DNA from: Cordylochernes scorpioides
Taxonomy: Eukaryota; Arthropoda; Arachnida; Pseudoscorpiones; Chernetidae
NCBI GenBank assembly: GCA_030710605.1
Contig: CP092871.1
Location: forward strand, 67,537,887-67,601,886
DNA length: 64,000 nt
Direction: 5' to 3'
In this document: piece by piece, positions 52,684 to 63,286 of the stretch
Layout: every line of letters starts with the position of its first letter
How positions within the stretch are numbered: position 1 is the first letter of the stretch
Made by a program: the position numbers and the translations under genes
The notes under the pieces: model-generated
The model's input: only the letters and a program-made list of their open reading frames with translations
Database searches by the model: none
Told to the model about the DNA's origin: nothing

Positions 52684-52981
52684 AATTATTCCTAGTACAC
52701 GTGGTACAGGCCATGGTAATAATAGAAGTTGGCGACTGCTTTTACTGTAAGTGCACCACATGTCTACACACATGAAAAGCAGTTCGACTTTTTCCCTTAC
52801 AAATATTCCAGAACTCCGTTTGGTTACTTGCACTCGCTGATGAGGTTGAGCTTTTGCAATAATGGGGGGGCATTGGAGAATTTTTTTTTTAATTAGAAAG
52901 AAGTTCCCAATGCGGGATTCGATTGCGGGTCGTAGCGGTCGAAAAAGCAACGGTTTAGACTACCCTTCCACTGACCCCCTC
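52684..52981 (-). mobile_element. SINE-A, full-length
   Basis: Minus-strand copy from ATTATTCCTAGTACACGTGG to CCACTGACCCCC, including CAATGCGGGATTCGATTGCG. Confidence 0.78.
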
Positions 52982-53021
52982 CTAGAAAAGTATAAAGTAT
53001 TTCAATTATTTCTTAAAATTT

Positions 53022-53152
53022 GCACAAGCCCAACCCCAGCAGTGAAAGTAGCCAAATGGCATCTTATAACTGCAAATACTAAACAGATATCTTCATGCAG
53101 AGATGTGGGATGTACAGTAGAAGCAGTCACAACTTGTTCCTACCCACCGTGA
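53022..53152 (+). mobile_element. SINE-A fragment
   Basis: Plus-strand 5'-truncated copy: AAGCCCAACCCCAGCAGTGA to CCTACCCACCGTGATCA. Diverged. Confidence 0.5.
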
Positions 53153-53340
53153 TCAGTGAACCATACACACCTGGGGAAATCATTTAAAAAACATATAACA
53201 ATTTACCCGATATATACATTTTAACATATAATAGAGGATTCGGGAAGATATTTACGTACATAAAGGACACCTCTCCCTCTAAGAATGCATTAAAAACAAT
53301 TTATGCTTATTTTACTAGTGTACAGAACGTAATAGTTCTA

Positions 53341-53686
53341 ACTCCGCCTTTGCCGGTCCCAAGCCCGGATGAGAAAGTAGGAAGAGGAGCAGTAACAAGC
53401 TCGCTAAAAAAACCTGGGCTCAGCTGGCCCGGCTGATAGTACCCTGTAAGGGCTCCTGATCCAGGGATACAGGATGTCTGTACTCCATGTTAGGAGCAGC
53501 TGCACATGGCGTCTGTTCCTCATGTTAGAAGTGGCCATTTCTTTTGGAGCTAAGTTGACCTGCCACTGAGTAGAGCTCCCAGTTTTAATGATAAAGGTAG
53601 ATGCATTCTACTTCACACAGTCATTACGGATGTCAAGCTCTATAAGCTTGATACCCTAATATGATTGAGTGAAGATAAGAAAGAAG
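53341..53686 (+). mobile_element. Short retroposon, second copy with 14-bp duplication
   Basis: Starts ACTCCGCCTTTGCCGGTCCC and ends ATAAGAAAGAAG; flanked by ACGTAATAGTTCTA at 53327-53340 and 53687-53700. Same 5' start as the copy at 6481. Confidence 0.85.
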
Positions 53687-53704
53687 ACGTAATAGTTCTA
53701 ATTA

Positions 53705-53882
53705 TAAGGAATATAAACTATTTACAACGCGTATGATTTTTTTTAAATAGAACACTTTTACTACTGTCATTACTGCAATGATAAATTAATGGGAGGGTTA
53801 TCATTATTTTATCATTGCAGTAAGGGCAGTAGAAATTGTTTTTTTTTTCAAAAATAATCATACGCGTCGAAATTAGTTTATA
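53705..53882. mobile_element. Family-B foldback, lacking the central block
   Basis: Arms ACAACGCGTATGATTTT and ATAATCATACGCGTC; CATTACTGCAATGATAAAT against TTTATCATTGCAGTAAGGGC. The GCGAAAC/CTGATGAG block is absent, leaving a shorter palindrome. Confidence 0.7.
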
Positions 53883-53980
53883 CTAGCCGAATGACCCGGG
53901 CAACGCCCGGGGTTTACCCGATTAAATGCTTTTATTCAAATACTATTCGTTACAATTATAAATTGGCGCCGTGGATGTCA
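53883..53980 (-). mobile_element. Helitron 3' end, minus orientation
   Basis: CTAG at 53883-53886 preceded (on the minus strand) by the GCCCGGG/CCCGGGC hairpin at 53895-53911 and by ATTATAAATTGGCGCCGTGG, which is also upstream of the terminus at 54882-54910. Confidence 0.72.
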
Positions 53981-54027
53981 TTCTTGTATAATATATAAAT
54001 GAGTTTTAAAAATTGTAAAAAAAAAAA

Positions 54028-54062
54028 TGCATCGGCCGGGAATCGAACCCGGGGCGCCCGCC
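54028..54062 (-). pseudogene. tRNA-Gly 3' half
   Basis: Minus-strand T arm and acceptor 3' strand of tRNA-Gly (TGCATCGGCCGGGAATCGAA on the plus strand), ending within the anticodon arm. Followed on its 3' side by the same AATTTTTAAAACTCATTTAT trailer as the complete gene. Confidence 0.8.
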
Positions 54063-54074
54063 ACTATCTCTATC

Positions 54075-54312
54075 TCTTATTATATATATATAAAAGTCAA
54101 TTTCTGTCTGTCTGTCTGTTTCGCGATAAACTCAAAAACTACTGAACCAATTGGTACCAAATTTTGCATGTCGCTTTTTATAAACCTGAGGAAAATTTTT
54201 GGATACAATTTGCTTAGTATTTTTGGCTATTTCTTTTTTTCATTTGAAGAACTTTTTTTACGCGGAGTAATCCGGAATGGAATGAATACCCAAATATGGC
54301 CATTTTGTATAC
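54075..54312 (+). mobile_element. Helitron-like 5' segment
   Basis: ATATATATATAAAAGTCAAT then TTCTGTCTGTCTGTCTG and AACTCAAAAACTACTGAACC, wording common at 5' ends of arthropod Helitron-like repeats. It leads into the tRNA-Gly gene. Confidence 0.4.
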
Positions 54313-54383
54313 GCATCGGTGGCTCAGTGGTAGAATGCTCGCCTGCCACGCGGGCGGCCCGGGTTCGATTCCCGGCCGATGCA
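54313..54383 (+). tRNA. tRNA-Gly (anticodon GCC)
   Basis: 71 nt: acceptor GCATCGG/CCGATGC, D arm TGGCTCAGTGGTAGAATGCT, anticodon loop CTGCCAC (GCC), variable and T arm GGCCCGGGTTCGATTCCCGG, discriminator A, followed by eight T. All stems pair. It is embedded in a repeat carrying two broken copies nearby, so it may be a mobile-element-borne gene; sequence alone does not show loss of function. Confidence 0.9.
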
Positions 54384-54425
54384 TTTTTTTTAAAACAATT
54401 TTTAAAACTCATTTATATTATATCT

Positions 54426-54910
54426 TCTATATATATAAAAATGAATGTTTGTATGTTTGTTTGTTGGTTTGTATGTCCGGTATACAAATTCGCAGTAGTT
54501 CACTAATTTAAACCAAAATTTCCATACATAGGTAAAAAAATACGAGGAAAACAATAGGCTATTTTAAATTATATATAAATTAAATATTAAAACTATATAT
54601 TCAAATTATTCTACTTAGCTCACGAACAGCGTCCTCTATCAAGGTTATAAATACGTTTAAAATCGAAATCTTCTCGAAATTTTTTTAATAATAGTTCGCT
54701 TAATAATTAGAATACTTGATCTAAATCGAAATATTTATAGACGCTCGCTCGATTTGGAAATTTATATCGTAACTAATCTGACTGTAAAGTTTGGAGCGGG
54801 ACGTTTCACAAGAGTGACATCCACGGCGCCAATTTATAATTGTAACGAATAGTGTTTGAATAAAACATTTAATCGGGTAAACCCGGGCGTTGCCCGGGTC
54901 ATACGTCTAG
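54426..54910 (+). mobile_element. Non-autonomous Helitron (probable)
   Basis: Begins near TCTATATATATAAAAATG after ATTATATCT and ends with hairpin CCCGGGC-GTT-GCCCGGG (54882-54898), 8 nt, CTAG (54907-54910), then T. About 485 bp with no frame. The exact 5' base is uncertain because of TA repeats. Confidence 0.65.
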
Positions 54911-54945
54911 TAATATATAAATGAGTTTTAAAAATTGTAAAAAAA

Positions 54946-55009
54946 TGCATCGGCAGGGAATCGAACCCGGGGCGCCCGCGTGGCAGGCGAGCATTCTACC
55001 ACTGAACCA
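54946..55009 (-). pseudogene. tRNA-Gly lacking 5' acceptor strand
   Basis: Minus-strand copy with T arm, anticodon arm (GCC retained) and most of the D arm, but the first 8 nt are replaced by unrelated AAAAGC sequence. Same 3' trailer as the complete gene, in opposite orientation. Confidence 0.8.
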
Positions 55010-55214
55010 AAAGCAAACGGTGACAGAATTAAGAACGCATGACGCTGATAACTGTATATATTAATGTTTATATTTCTTATAATAGATGGCGCGCTATTAA
55101 TACTGGTGACTATGTGCTACGACACCAATTTATAAAAATTCGACAAGAGAAAATCTGTATAACGTAGTTTCGGGCTATGACCTTCATCAGTACAGCGAAA
55201 ACGTCGATTTAATA

Positions 55215-55365
55215 ACTTCTATCCTAGAATGGGGTTGGACGTTTGCAAAAATCGGGGGCCATTTACGGAGTAATTTAGTTTAATTAAAAAAAGTGGTCAT
55301 TACGGGATTCGAACCCTAGTCCTGTGAGCATGAATACACCATCCCTACCACTACACCACCAATGT
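55215..55365 (-). mobile_element. SINE-A relative, partial
   Basis: GGGGTTGGACGTTTGCAAAA, ATCGGGGGCCATTTACGG, linker, then a head with different wording (ACGGGATTCGAACCCTAGTC, CCACTACACCACCAATG). A tRNA-like head swap is possible. Confidence 0.5.
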
Positions 55366-55759
55366 CCATTTAAAACAGTGTGTTAACAACAAAGTTAAGT
55401 TAGGCTAGAACAAGTTTTTTGACAGCGTCTTGTTCCCCAACACATCATTTTTTCCCTAATTAATTCTATTCTAAAGGAAATAGAAAAACACGTTTTTCCC
55501 TCACTTTTTAAAGCCGCTTTAACTTAATTAAAAAGTGAAAATTGTTTTTCTTAATAATTAACTATTGGGGGACAACGTATAATTTAATTTATTTAATGGT
55601 GAAAGACAAAGGGAAAATAGTCAAAGGTCAAGGTTAAATTGGAAGATTCTTCGATCTGTTGTATTAAACAATCTCCTTATAAAGACTTGTACATGGACGT
55701 GTGCACCTCAAAGTTGGTTAGTGAAGAAGGAAGAAAACAGTAGGAAAGATGTTTATGTA
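55366..55759. other. Spacer
   Basis: Nothing recognised; A+T-rich with an inverted pair around 55540 (TTTTTAAAGCCGC / AATTAAAAAGTG). Confidence 0.35.
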
Positions 55760-56197
55760 AATTTGAAACTATTATAGACGCGTATGATTTTTTTAATAAA
55801 ACAATTTCTACTGCCCTTACTGCAATAGAAAAATTAATGGGAGGGCCTGGCTCATTAGTGTTGAACCCTCCCAGCGGTTTCGCCAGTTTAATCTTACCAT
55901 ACCGCTGTTATATTGCATTTTTAAAATCTTCCTTTTATAGTGATACTGTTGCTAGACTCTTGGAATGGGTATTTTAGATGAACTATGGACATAAGCTTTG
56001 AGGACAGTAGAATTACATATAAATATATAATATGCTTCGAGAAATCGCTCTTCCGCAAACATCAATTTGTGTCTTTTATTTTAATTTTTCCATTGCAGTA
56101 AAGGCTGTAGAAATTGTTTTATTTATAAAAAAAAAAGAATCATAGGCGTCTATAATAGTTTCAAATTTTCATAACAGATGGCGCGCTAATGTATCAT
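55760..56197. mobile_element. Family-B foldback, longest copy
   Basis: Left arm ATTATAGACGCGTATGA, TTTCTACTGCCCTTACTG, GGCCTGGCTCATTAGTG, CAGCGGTTTCGCC; interior with CTATGGACATAAGCTTTG; right arm CCATTGCAGTAAAGGCTGTA, GGCGTCTATAATAG, then AACAGATGGCGCGCTAATG. About 430 bp; probably closest to the parental form. Confidence 0.75.
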
Positions 56198-56460
56198 TCA
56201 ACTTTATTCAACTGTAAATACAAAGCGCGATGTCCCGCCAAGGACACTGGCGCCCAAAGGAAAGCAATACAAGAGAGAGAGAGAGAGAGGGAGAATCTAT
56301 TTACATATCAAAAAACATATGCTCAAGGCATTTACATATTTTTGAAATTGATTTCAAACAAGCATACTATATACATAGGTAATTTAATTTAAACACACCT
56401 CAAAATAAAGGAAAAAGGAAAAAAAAAAGAATCATATATACAGCACATAGTTAATTATAC
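56198..56460. other. Spacer with GA microsatellite
   Basis: An AG repeat lies at 56271-56289. Otherwise A+T-rich, nothing recognised. Confidence 0.4.
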
Positions 56461-56685
56461 CTAACACTTGAGATTAATTAAAAACTTTGATATAAATTTA
56501 CAAAATCTATTGAATACAATGTATGAATCCCTGTTGGATATCAGTTCTCTTGGATCGGTACAGAGGATACAGTTATTGAGTCTGTAGTCTTGAAATGCTG
56601 GGCACTTAAGTAAAAGGTGAGTGGAATCTTGAATGCGGCATCCACAAAAACAGCCCGGATCCTCCGATGCGCGGATTCTTCTTTT
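56461..56685 (-). pseudogene. R1-like LINE C-terminus
   Basis: Minus-strand frame with EDPGCFCGCRIQDSTHLLLK then CPAFQDYRL and FCKFISKFLINLK to a TAG. The Cys-x-Cys...His...Cys finger matches that of the LINE at 59125-61860 (PGCFCGGEIQDARHLLLECP), so both belong to one family. Upstream domains are lost. Confidence 0.75.
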
Positions 56686-56861
56686 TTTTTTTGTGTGTAT
56701 TATGTATCATAATATAGTTGTTTATGTATAATAATAACAATACAGCCGATATATTCCATTTATTCTCCTGTATATACCATTTTATATATTGCTTTATTTC
56801 CATTCTTAGATTCTATATATTTGTGTATATATTTTATTTATTCTCGCTCTAAATGTATATA

Positions 56862-58186
56862 CAAGGTATGTCCCATAAGTTCCCGGACTGGGTCCATAAA
56901 AAAAAACGGTAAGATTTTTTAATTTTTTTTTAATTAAAACTTTTCAAAGTAATCCTCCCTTGCTTCAACGCACCAGCGCCATCGTTTCTTCCAATTGTCG
57001 AAACAGTTTTTATAGGCCTCTTTTGGAATGCTCTTCAATGCCAGCAGCGATTTTTCTATTATGTCTTCCCTGGTGTCAAAATGTCTTCCTTTTAGAACTG
57101 CTTTGAGTTTGGGGAACAGGAAAAAGTCATTTGGTGCGATGTCTGGGGAATAGGGTGGTTGAGGTAGGATTTCTGTCCCGTTTTTCGCCAAAAAACTCGT
57201 CACCAAGTGCGCTGTGTGAGGGCGGGCATTGTCATGGTGTAGGATCCAGTCACCATTAGTCCATTTTTCTGGCCTTTTTTTTCGAATCGCTTCCCTTAGA
57301 CGGCGAAGAATGCTCAGATACATTTCCTTAATAACTGTTTGGCCTGCAGGAAGATACTCGTGATGAACAATGCCCTTGTTATCCAAAAAAGCGACCAGCA
57401 ACACCTTGTTTCTGGATTTCAATATCCTGGATTTTTTGGGTCTAGGCTCACCCTGACCTCTCCACTCGGCAGATTGACGCTTGGTTTCAGGGTCATAGCC
57501 ATAGACCCATGTCTCGTCGCCTGTGATTATCTTGTCTTTCCATTCCGGATCCGTTCTTGTCATTTCCAGCATGTCCTCACAGGTTGCAAGCCGACACAGT
57601 TTTTGCTCATAGCTGAGGAATCTTGGGATGAATTTTGCAGGAGTCTTTTTGAGCCTCAAATCTTCGGTTACGATCCTTCCAATCGTTGTTTTAGAGATGC
57701 CTGTGTCTTGCTCTAGCTCCAGTAAAGTGGTTCGAGGATTTTCTTTTATCAAATCGGTGATTTTTTGCACATTTTCATCAGTCCTTTGAAATGTTGGGCG
57801 TCCTTGACGAGGATCATCTTCAATGGAAATTCTGCCAGCTTTAAATCTAGAATGCCATTCAAAAACAGTTGTTCTCTTTGGGGCGTTATTGGGGAATGCT
57901 TTATTAAGCATTTCAAAAGTGTCGGTTGCTGATATTTGAAGTTTCACACAAAATTCTATGCAAATCCTCTGCTTCAATTTTTGTTCCATCGTAAAATCGC
58001 CGCAGCGCAAGGTGTAACCTTTAAATAAATTAGAATAACTTTGGCGCGCGCGCACGTACCGCCTCGATATTGGTACCACCGTGTTGCCAGATATTTTTTT
58101 CTATTATAAACTGTCAAATTTATTTACATTTTTCATTTATTTATTTTTTTATGGACCCAGTCCGGGAACTTATGGGACATACCTTG
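56862..58186 (-). mobile_element. mariner element, apparently intact
   Basis: 1325 bp with terminal inverted repeats of about 43 bp (outermost CAAGGTATGTCCCATAAGTT) showing no mismatch, and TA on both flanks. One uninterrupted transposase frame. Candidate autonomous copy. Confidence 0.95.
56934..57989 (-). CDS. mariner transposase, intact
   Basis: 351 residues from MEQKLKQRI at 57989; an in-frame ATG 30 codons upstream gives 381, but the shorter start matches usual mariner length. N-terminal helix-turn-helix domains (TVFEWHSRFKAG 41-52; TTLLELEQDTGISKTTIGR 87-105). Catalytic triad D158 (TGDETW), D253 (HHDNARPHTA) and D288 (SPDIAPND) with 34 residues between the last two, the mariner DD34D pattern. 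The linker where many mariners have WVPHEL reads differently (KKTPAKFIPRF). C-terminus DYFEKF. Cuts and pastes the element at TA sites in the nucleus. The GYDPETKRQS word suggests an irritans-like lineage (inference). Confidence 0.96.
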   Translation of the reverse strand: MEQKLKQRICIEFCVKLQISATDTFEMLNKAFPNNAPKRTTVFEWHSRFKAGRISIEDDPRQGRPTFQRTDENVQKITDLIKENPRTTLLELEQDTGISKTTIGRIVTEDLRLKKTPAKFIPRFLSYEQKLCRLATCEDMLEMTRTDPEWKDKIITGDETWVYGYDPETKRQSAEWRGQGEPRPKKSRILKSRNKVLLVAFLDNKGIVHHEYLPAGQTVIKEMYLSILRRLREAIRKKRPEKWTNGDWILHHDNARPHTAHLVTSFLAKNGTEILPQPPYSPDIAPNDFFLFPKLKAVLKGRHFDTREDIIEKSLLALKSIPKEAYKNCFDNWKKRWRWCVEAREDYFEKF

Positions 58187-58370
58187 TATATTTTTATTTT
58201 GTAGGTTTTATATATTTCTAAAATTTACATCAGTATGTTGAATATAAAGGTACGTGAATTGATATGCGAGCCTCTCTCAAGAAAACAATTTTATACAGTA
58301 TATACAGAGTATATGACGAGGGCCAACAGCCCGAAACGCGTACGTGGTTAGCTTTTCTTGATTAATCAAG
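58187..58370. other. Spacer
   Basis: A+T-rich; ends with the GAGGGCCAACAGCCCGAAAC word that also stands before the family-E relative at 58722. Confidence 0.4.
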
Positions 58371-58374
58371 CATG

Positions 58375-58905
58375 GGTATTTGGCCAATTCTGGAATGATT
58401 AAAAATCAACGAATAACTGAATTTTTTTCCGATAGATGGCGCAAGCCATCAGTAACTTTTATTTACACGATAAGGAGATGCCTTTTTCTTAATTTATGCA
58501 CCTCATCCCATTACAATATCACATTTGTACTATATTTCATATATATATATATGATGCATTAGCGCGTCTTACCCACATCTTTTATAAGTTAGTTATAAAA
58601 TAGTTTAAATATTATCCATATATATGTGCAAAAAATTCAATGGAAAAAATCCCATTTATTTGTTTCTTAAGAAGCCTCTGGGACCACATTATCGGCCGCA
58701 GAGGTACAGCCTGCACCACGCTGACGTGGGCCAACAGGCCCGAAACGCGTAACGCCGTTGACCTTTCTTGATTTATCGAGAAAATGGAATGGCCAAATAT
58801 CGCGGAACAGGTTGATTCAACGTTTAGTTGATTTTTGTTCCACTAGATGGTGCTCTGCCATAAAAAATGCCCATGTGATGGCCAGGATATGCCTTTTTTG
58901 TTTTT
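58375..58905 (+). mobile_element. Family-E foldback half-copies, two versions
   Basis: 58375-58497: AAAAATCAACGAATAACTGA, CGATAGATGGCGCAAGCC, AAGGAGATGCCTTTTTC. 58722-58905: diverged version with CGTTTAGTTGATTTTTGTTC, CACTAGATGGTGCTCTGCC, AGGATATGCCTTTTTTG. Both are preceded by GGGCCAACAG-x-CCCGAAACGCGTA, so that word belongs to the element. Confidence 0.55.
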
Positions 58906-59124
58906 AGTATTAACACCTGAACTTTTTTTCTATTAAAAAAATATTTTTCACATGAACAGGGTATTTTCACAACTTGGCCTCAAATACCCATTTCTTGATT
59001 TCTCATGAAGCCTTAGTACCCATGCCCATGAGTGTATATATATAGGGGTATATGCATTTTTTTCTACCCTTTATATATAGGTATATTTCCGTGAAATATA
59101 GGAAATATATAATTATAATTATAT

Positions 59125-61860
59125 ATTATCTTACGATTTCAAACAAAAAATCAATAGGTTTGGTACAAAACTGGAAGACGACTATATTGACTCACATTTC
59201 AGATCACGTAGCAATAACCTTTGACATTTATCACAATTTTAACAGGCAAAGGACAGTTCAAAACTCAACATGGAAATTTATAGAAAAAGATGCTGATTGG
59301 AAAACATTTACCGAAAAAATAGCAATACAAGACGTAGATAATATTATCACCATGATAAACCACGCGTCAAACATCAAAGATATTGACAACATTGTAAAGA
59401 CTCTCACACAAATAATTAAAGAGGCAGCTTATCTGTCACTAAATGTCAAGACAAGAAGCGGAAATCATAAAACAAATACATACTGGTGGGATGGGAAGCT
59501 GGAGAAAATGAAAAAACGATTTCCACTATATTAGAAATTTGTATTACCGACATGGAAAGGTCCTTGAAAAGACCTATAAATCAATGAGAAATAAATATTT
59601 AAATAAAAGTAAAAAGGCAAAAAGAGCGAGTTGGAGAATTTTTATAGAAGAAAGTCATTCAAATAACTCATTTGGTAATGCTTATAGGATATTCAAGTCA
59701 TTGAGATCGAAAAATAGAAATTTAGGATTACCACTAATAGATAATTTACCAGATCATTTAAAGACCGACAAAATAAAAAGTTTAATGAACGATCTATTTC
59801 AGGATGATATTGGAGGTTTGGATAAAGATGATCATATTTTGATTAGAAATTATACGCCTAAATATAAAAATAAAAGTAGTGTTTATATCGAATCTAAGGA
59901 AATAGAGGAAACAATTTTAAAAACAAATATTAAAAAAGCACCGGGCCCTGATTACATTAGTAACAATATGATTAGACAGGCTAAAATAAAAATAATCCCA
60001 ATTCTGCATAAATTATTCAATAAATGTATAGAAATGGGATATTATCCGGATGAATGGAAAAAATCATTCTTAAAAATAATTCCAAAACCAGGCAAAACGA
60101 ATTATGAAATAAATAAAAGTTATAGACCTATATCATTGACATCTAATCTATCTAAAACATTTGAGAATATAATAAAAAATAAATTAAGTAACTATTATTT
60201 AGAGAATAATTTAATGAGCTCAAGGCAGCATGGTTTTATGAAATCTAGATCAACAATTACTGGAATGGATAAAATTATAGAAACTATATTGAAACATAAA
60301 CAAAAAGAATTGACTTCCTTGATAGCTATAGATATTGCGGGTGCATTCGACAATGCATGGTGGCCTGCTATTATAAAAATAATGGATAATGATGATGTTC
60401 CTTCAGATTTAATACGGATCATAAAATCTTATTTGAATAATGAAAGGGAGGTGAAATTTACATACGAATCAGAAACTTTTTATAAGAAACTAACTAAAGG
60501 ATGTCCACAGGGTGGACCTTTATCTCCACTTCTATGGAATATTTTGCTAAATGATTTGTTGATAAATTTTGATTCAATGAATGCAGATATTATATGTTAT
60601 GCAGACGACGTTACAATAATTTGCTGGAATAAGACTATTGAAGGACTAAAAACCGCAAGTGAATACACCTTAAATTATGTGATCCAATGGTGTAATAGAA
60701 ATAAATTAACGATCAGTACAGAGAAGACTAATATGCTATACCTACATAACAGACAAAAAATACCTATTAAGGTTAATAACAATATAATAATGCCGGTCAA
60801 GCAAGTAAAAATTCTGGGAATGAAATTTTCTAATCACAAATGGAAAAACAAAGTTAACTTTACACCGCATGTTAATGATATTCTGTGTAAGGCAGGACGT
60901 ATGAAAAATTTATTATGTTCACTAAGTGGCAATATGTGGGGTTTAGACACTGAAAAGAGGTTAACTTTATTCAAAACAATCATTAGGCCTGTACTTACAT
61001 ACGGTTCTGAAATTTGGTTCAAATATTTAAACAATCGTTGTAAACAAAAACTGAACTCCATGCAGTACCAGATCATTTTATGGGCAGTTAGAGCATACAA
61101 AACCACTTCATCAAATTGTGTGCATAGCTTGGCAAAAATTCCACTCCTAACAGATTATATAGAATCCAGAATAATCAAATTTGATCTAGCTCAAATGTCC
61201 ATTGAAGATCTAACTACTTACGAACCCCATGCTCCAAGTATAGTCAAATCATTCTTACACGCAAAAATGAATGAAATTTTTGAGAACACTAATGAAATTT
61301 TCAGAAGCTTTTTCGTATTAGGAATTTCAAGATTTTTCCGTCCAAATTTTTATAATATCAATTCATTACAGATCATGGCAATTTTGGGAAATTTTTGGCA
61401 ACTATCGGCGCCGTGAAGGAACCAGGATGCTTCTGCGGAGGTGAAATTCAAGACGCGAGACATCTACTTCTGGAGTGCCCAATTTTCCGGGATTTTAGGG
61501 AAAATAGATTTGGTCGTATTGGACAGCTTGATGAATTTGTAGACAAAAAAGAAAAGTATAAAAATTTTGATCAATTTTGTAAATACATATACAACTTTCT
61601 CTTGAATTGGAAAAAAGAGAAGGAATCTTAGAAAAAAAAAAAAAAAGAACTGCGATGCTTGCTCTGTGTGTTTTGCTTTGTTGTTTGTTTTTCTCTTTGG
61701 ACAATTTTCTTTAGTTAATTTATGTAAAATAATGAATTGAACAGGATTGTATATAGCCGAATTGCTGTAATGCAGTGAAATGTATTGGCGCAAATATCCC
61801 TGAGTTTGGGATATCGCGTTTCATGATGTTAATAAAGTTAATTAATTAATTATATATTAA
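59125..61860 (+). mobile_element. R1-like LINE, 5'-truncated
   Basis: Starts inside the endonuclease domain and continues through RT to a C-terminal zinc finger, a 3' UTR and a TTAATTAATTAATTA tail. The word GATGTTAATAAAGTTAATT precedes the tail. No clear target duplication found. Confidence 0.85.
59128..61631 (+). pseudogene. R1-like LINE ORF2, two frameshifts
   Basis: End of endonuclease with LTHISDHVAITFDI. First shift near 59520 (between WWDGKLEKMKKRF and YYRHGKVLEKTY). RT: KKAPGPDYISNNMIR, SYRPISLTSNLSKTFENII, GAFDNAWW, KGCPQGGPLSPLLWNILL, catalytic YADDVTIICW at about 60598-60627. Second shift near 61370 before HGNFGKFLATIGA, then finger CFCGGEIQDARHLLLEC and stop at 61631. The GCPQGGPLSPLLWN motif fits the R1/LOA group. 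Both shifts are single-base-type, so decay looks modest, but the missing 5' half makes the copy dead on arrival. Confidence 0.85.
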
Positions 61861-62411
61861 ATAATTGTATATTTAATAATTATTAAAGAATATTTATAAA
61901 AATAAATATATATATAATAAACAACAAAGCTATTTACATTGAATTAAATAGTTTACTTAGAATTAGAAAACAAATCTGCTATTGTCCAAACCCCTATTGT
62001 ATAAACCTGAAATAACTTGTTGAAACAAATAAATTGTTTATTAATTTTTAGAATTTATTAAATCCTATTTTAGAATTCTTACATCTCAAGAGATATAACT
62101 CATTATCAAAAAGTTTTTATAGAAAAGTAAAAAATATATATATTCTCTAAAGAATTGTCTCCAGTTTAAAGGATTAAATTCCCGGAGGTTTGTGGCTACC
62201 AGACGCGCGTGGGCGATAACAAATTAATTTCACAATGAAACTTTAAATCATTCTTTAGAAAGTTGGTTAGAACTGGTGAACGTTTTCTGGTAGATTTATC
62301 TGTTAACTATTCCTTGTGTATTCTAAATATAGGTTTGTGGCCTAAATGTGATAATACTTGTTATGTTTATACTTGTTTAAATATTTGTGTATTTTTCTTT
62401 CATTATATTTA
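61861..62411. other. A+T-rich spacer
   Basis: No gene. The frame at 62263-62595 becomes repetitive once it enters the next element and is not called. Confidence 0.45.
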
Positions 62412-63071
62412 CAGTAAAACCTGTCTTGGGAGTTTCCCTTTCTTAAAAGTGACCTGTCTTGGAAGTTTTCCTGTCTTAAGAGTTACCTGTATTAAAGGTT
62501 TCCCTGTCTTAGGAGTTACCTGTCTTGGTATTTTTCCTCTCTTAGATGTTATTAGTTCTGGGAGTTTTCCTGTCTTAGGAGTCACCCTGTCTTGAGAGTT
62601 TTACTGCCTTAGGAGTTTCCCTTTCTTGGAAGTGATCTGTCTTTGAAGTTTTCCTGTCTTACGAGTCACCTGTATTAGAAGTTTTCCTGTGTTAGGAGTT
62701 ACCTGTCTTGGGAGTTTTCCTGTATTAGAAGTTATTTGTCTTGGGGGTTTTCATGTCTTAGAAGTCACCCTGTATTGGGAGTTTCCCTGTCTTAAATGTA
62801 TATTTCTAGATGCAAACGTTAGTTCTTCCATTAATTCATTTTTTAGGCCTCTCTCTGAACCTGTCTAACGCGTTCACGTCTAAATATTTCAAGTCCCTAA
62901 AGGCTAAATGTGTTGAATATTAAGAGTATCAGTGAATTTACATAAGACAGAAGTTTTAGGCTTATTGTAACCAATTTTATTCAATCCCCCTTGTCTTAGA
63001 AGTCAACCTGTCTTCTTGCGAGTACATTTTAGCTTGGAACCAAATGGAAACACCTAAAACAGGTTTTACTC
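62412..63071. mobile_element. TIR element filled with an 18-20-bp minisatellite
   Basis: Left end CAGTAAAACCTGTCTTGGGA preceded by TA, right end ACAGGTTTTACTC followed by TA. From about 62418 to 62800 the terminus-like word CCTGTCTTRGGAGTTT repeats some twenty times with variation (GTTACCTGTC, GTTTTCCTGTC). pogo/Tigger-like ends. Confidence 0.7.
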
Positions 63072-63286
63072 TATTTCTTATAATGGATAAAAATTCTCAA
63101 TTATTCTTTAAAATAATTTTATTCTCGAAGACCAAAAAAGAGTGTTAAACATTATATATAGATAGGTATTTCAAATATATGGAAATATCTTTAAAATATG
63201 AAACTTAATACATTAATAAAACCTTCTTTTTGAAATGATTATCCTACCGGCTATATCCTTATTTCGGATATAGAATTGGTCTAGCT

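Noticed and set aside
54027-54506. 159-codon frame
   Set aside because: It runs through a tRNA-Gly pseudogene, a CTGT microsatellite and the complete tRNA-Gly gene.
62263-62595. 110-codon frame with repeated GSFPVLGVTCL-like units
   Set aside because: Translation of the minisatellite inside the TIR element.
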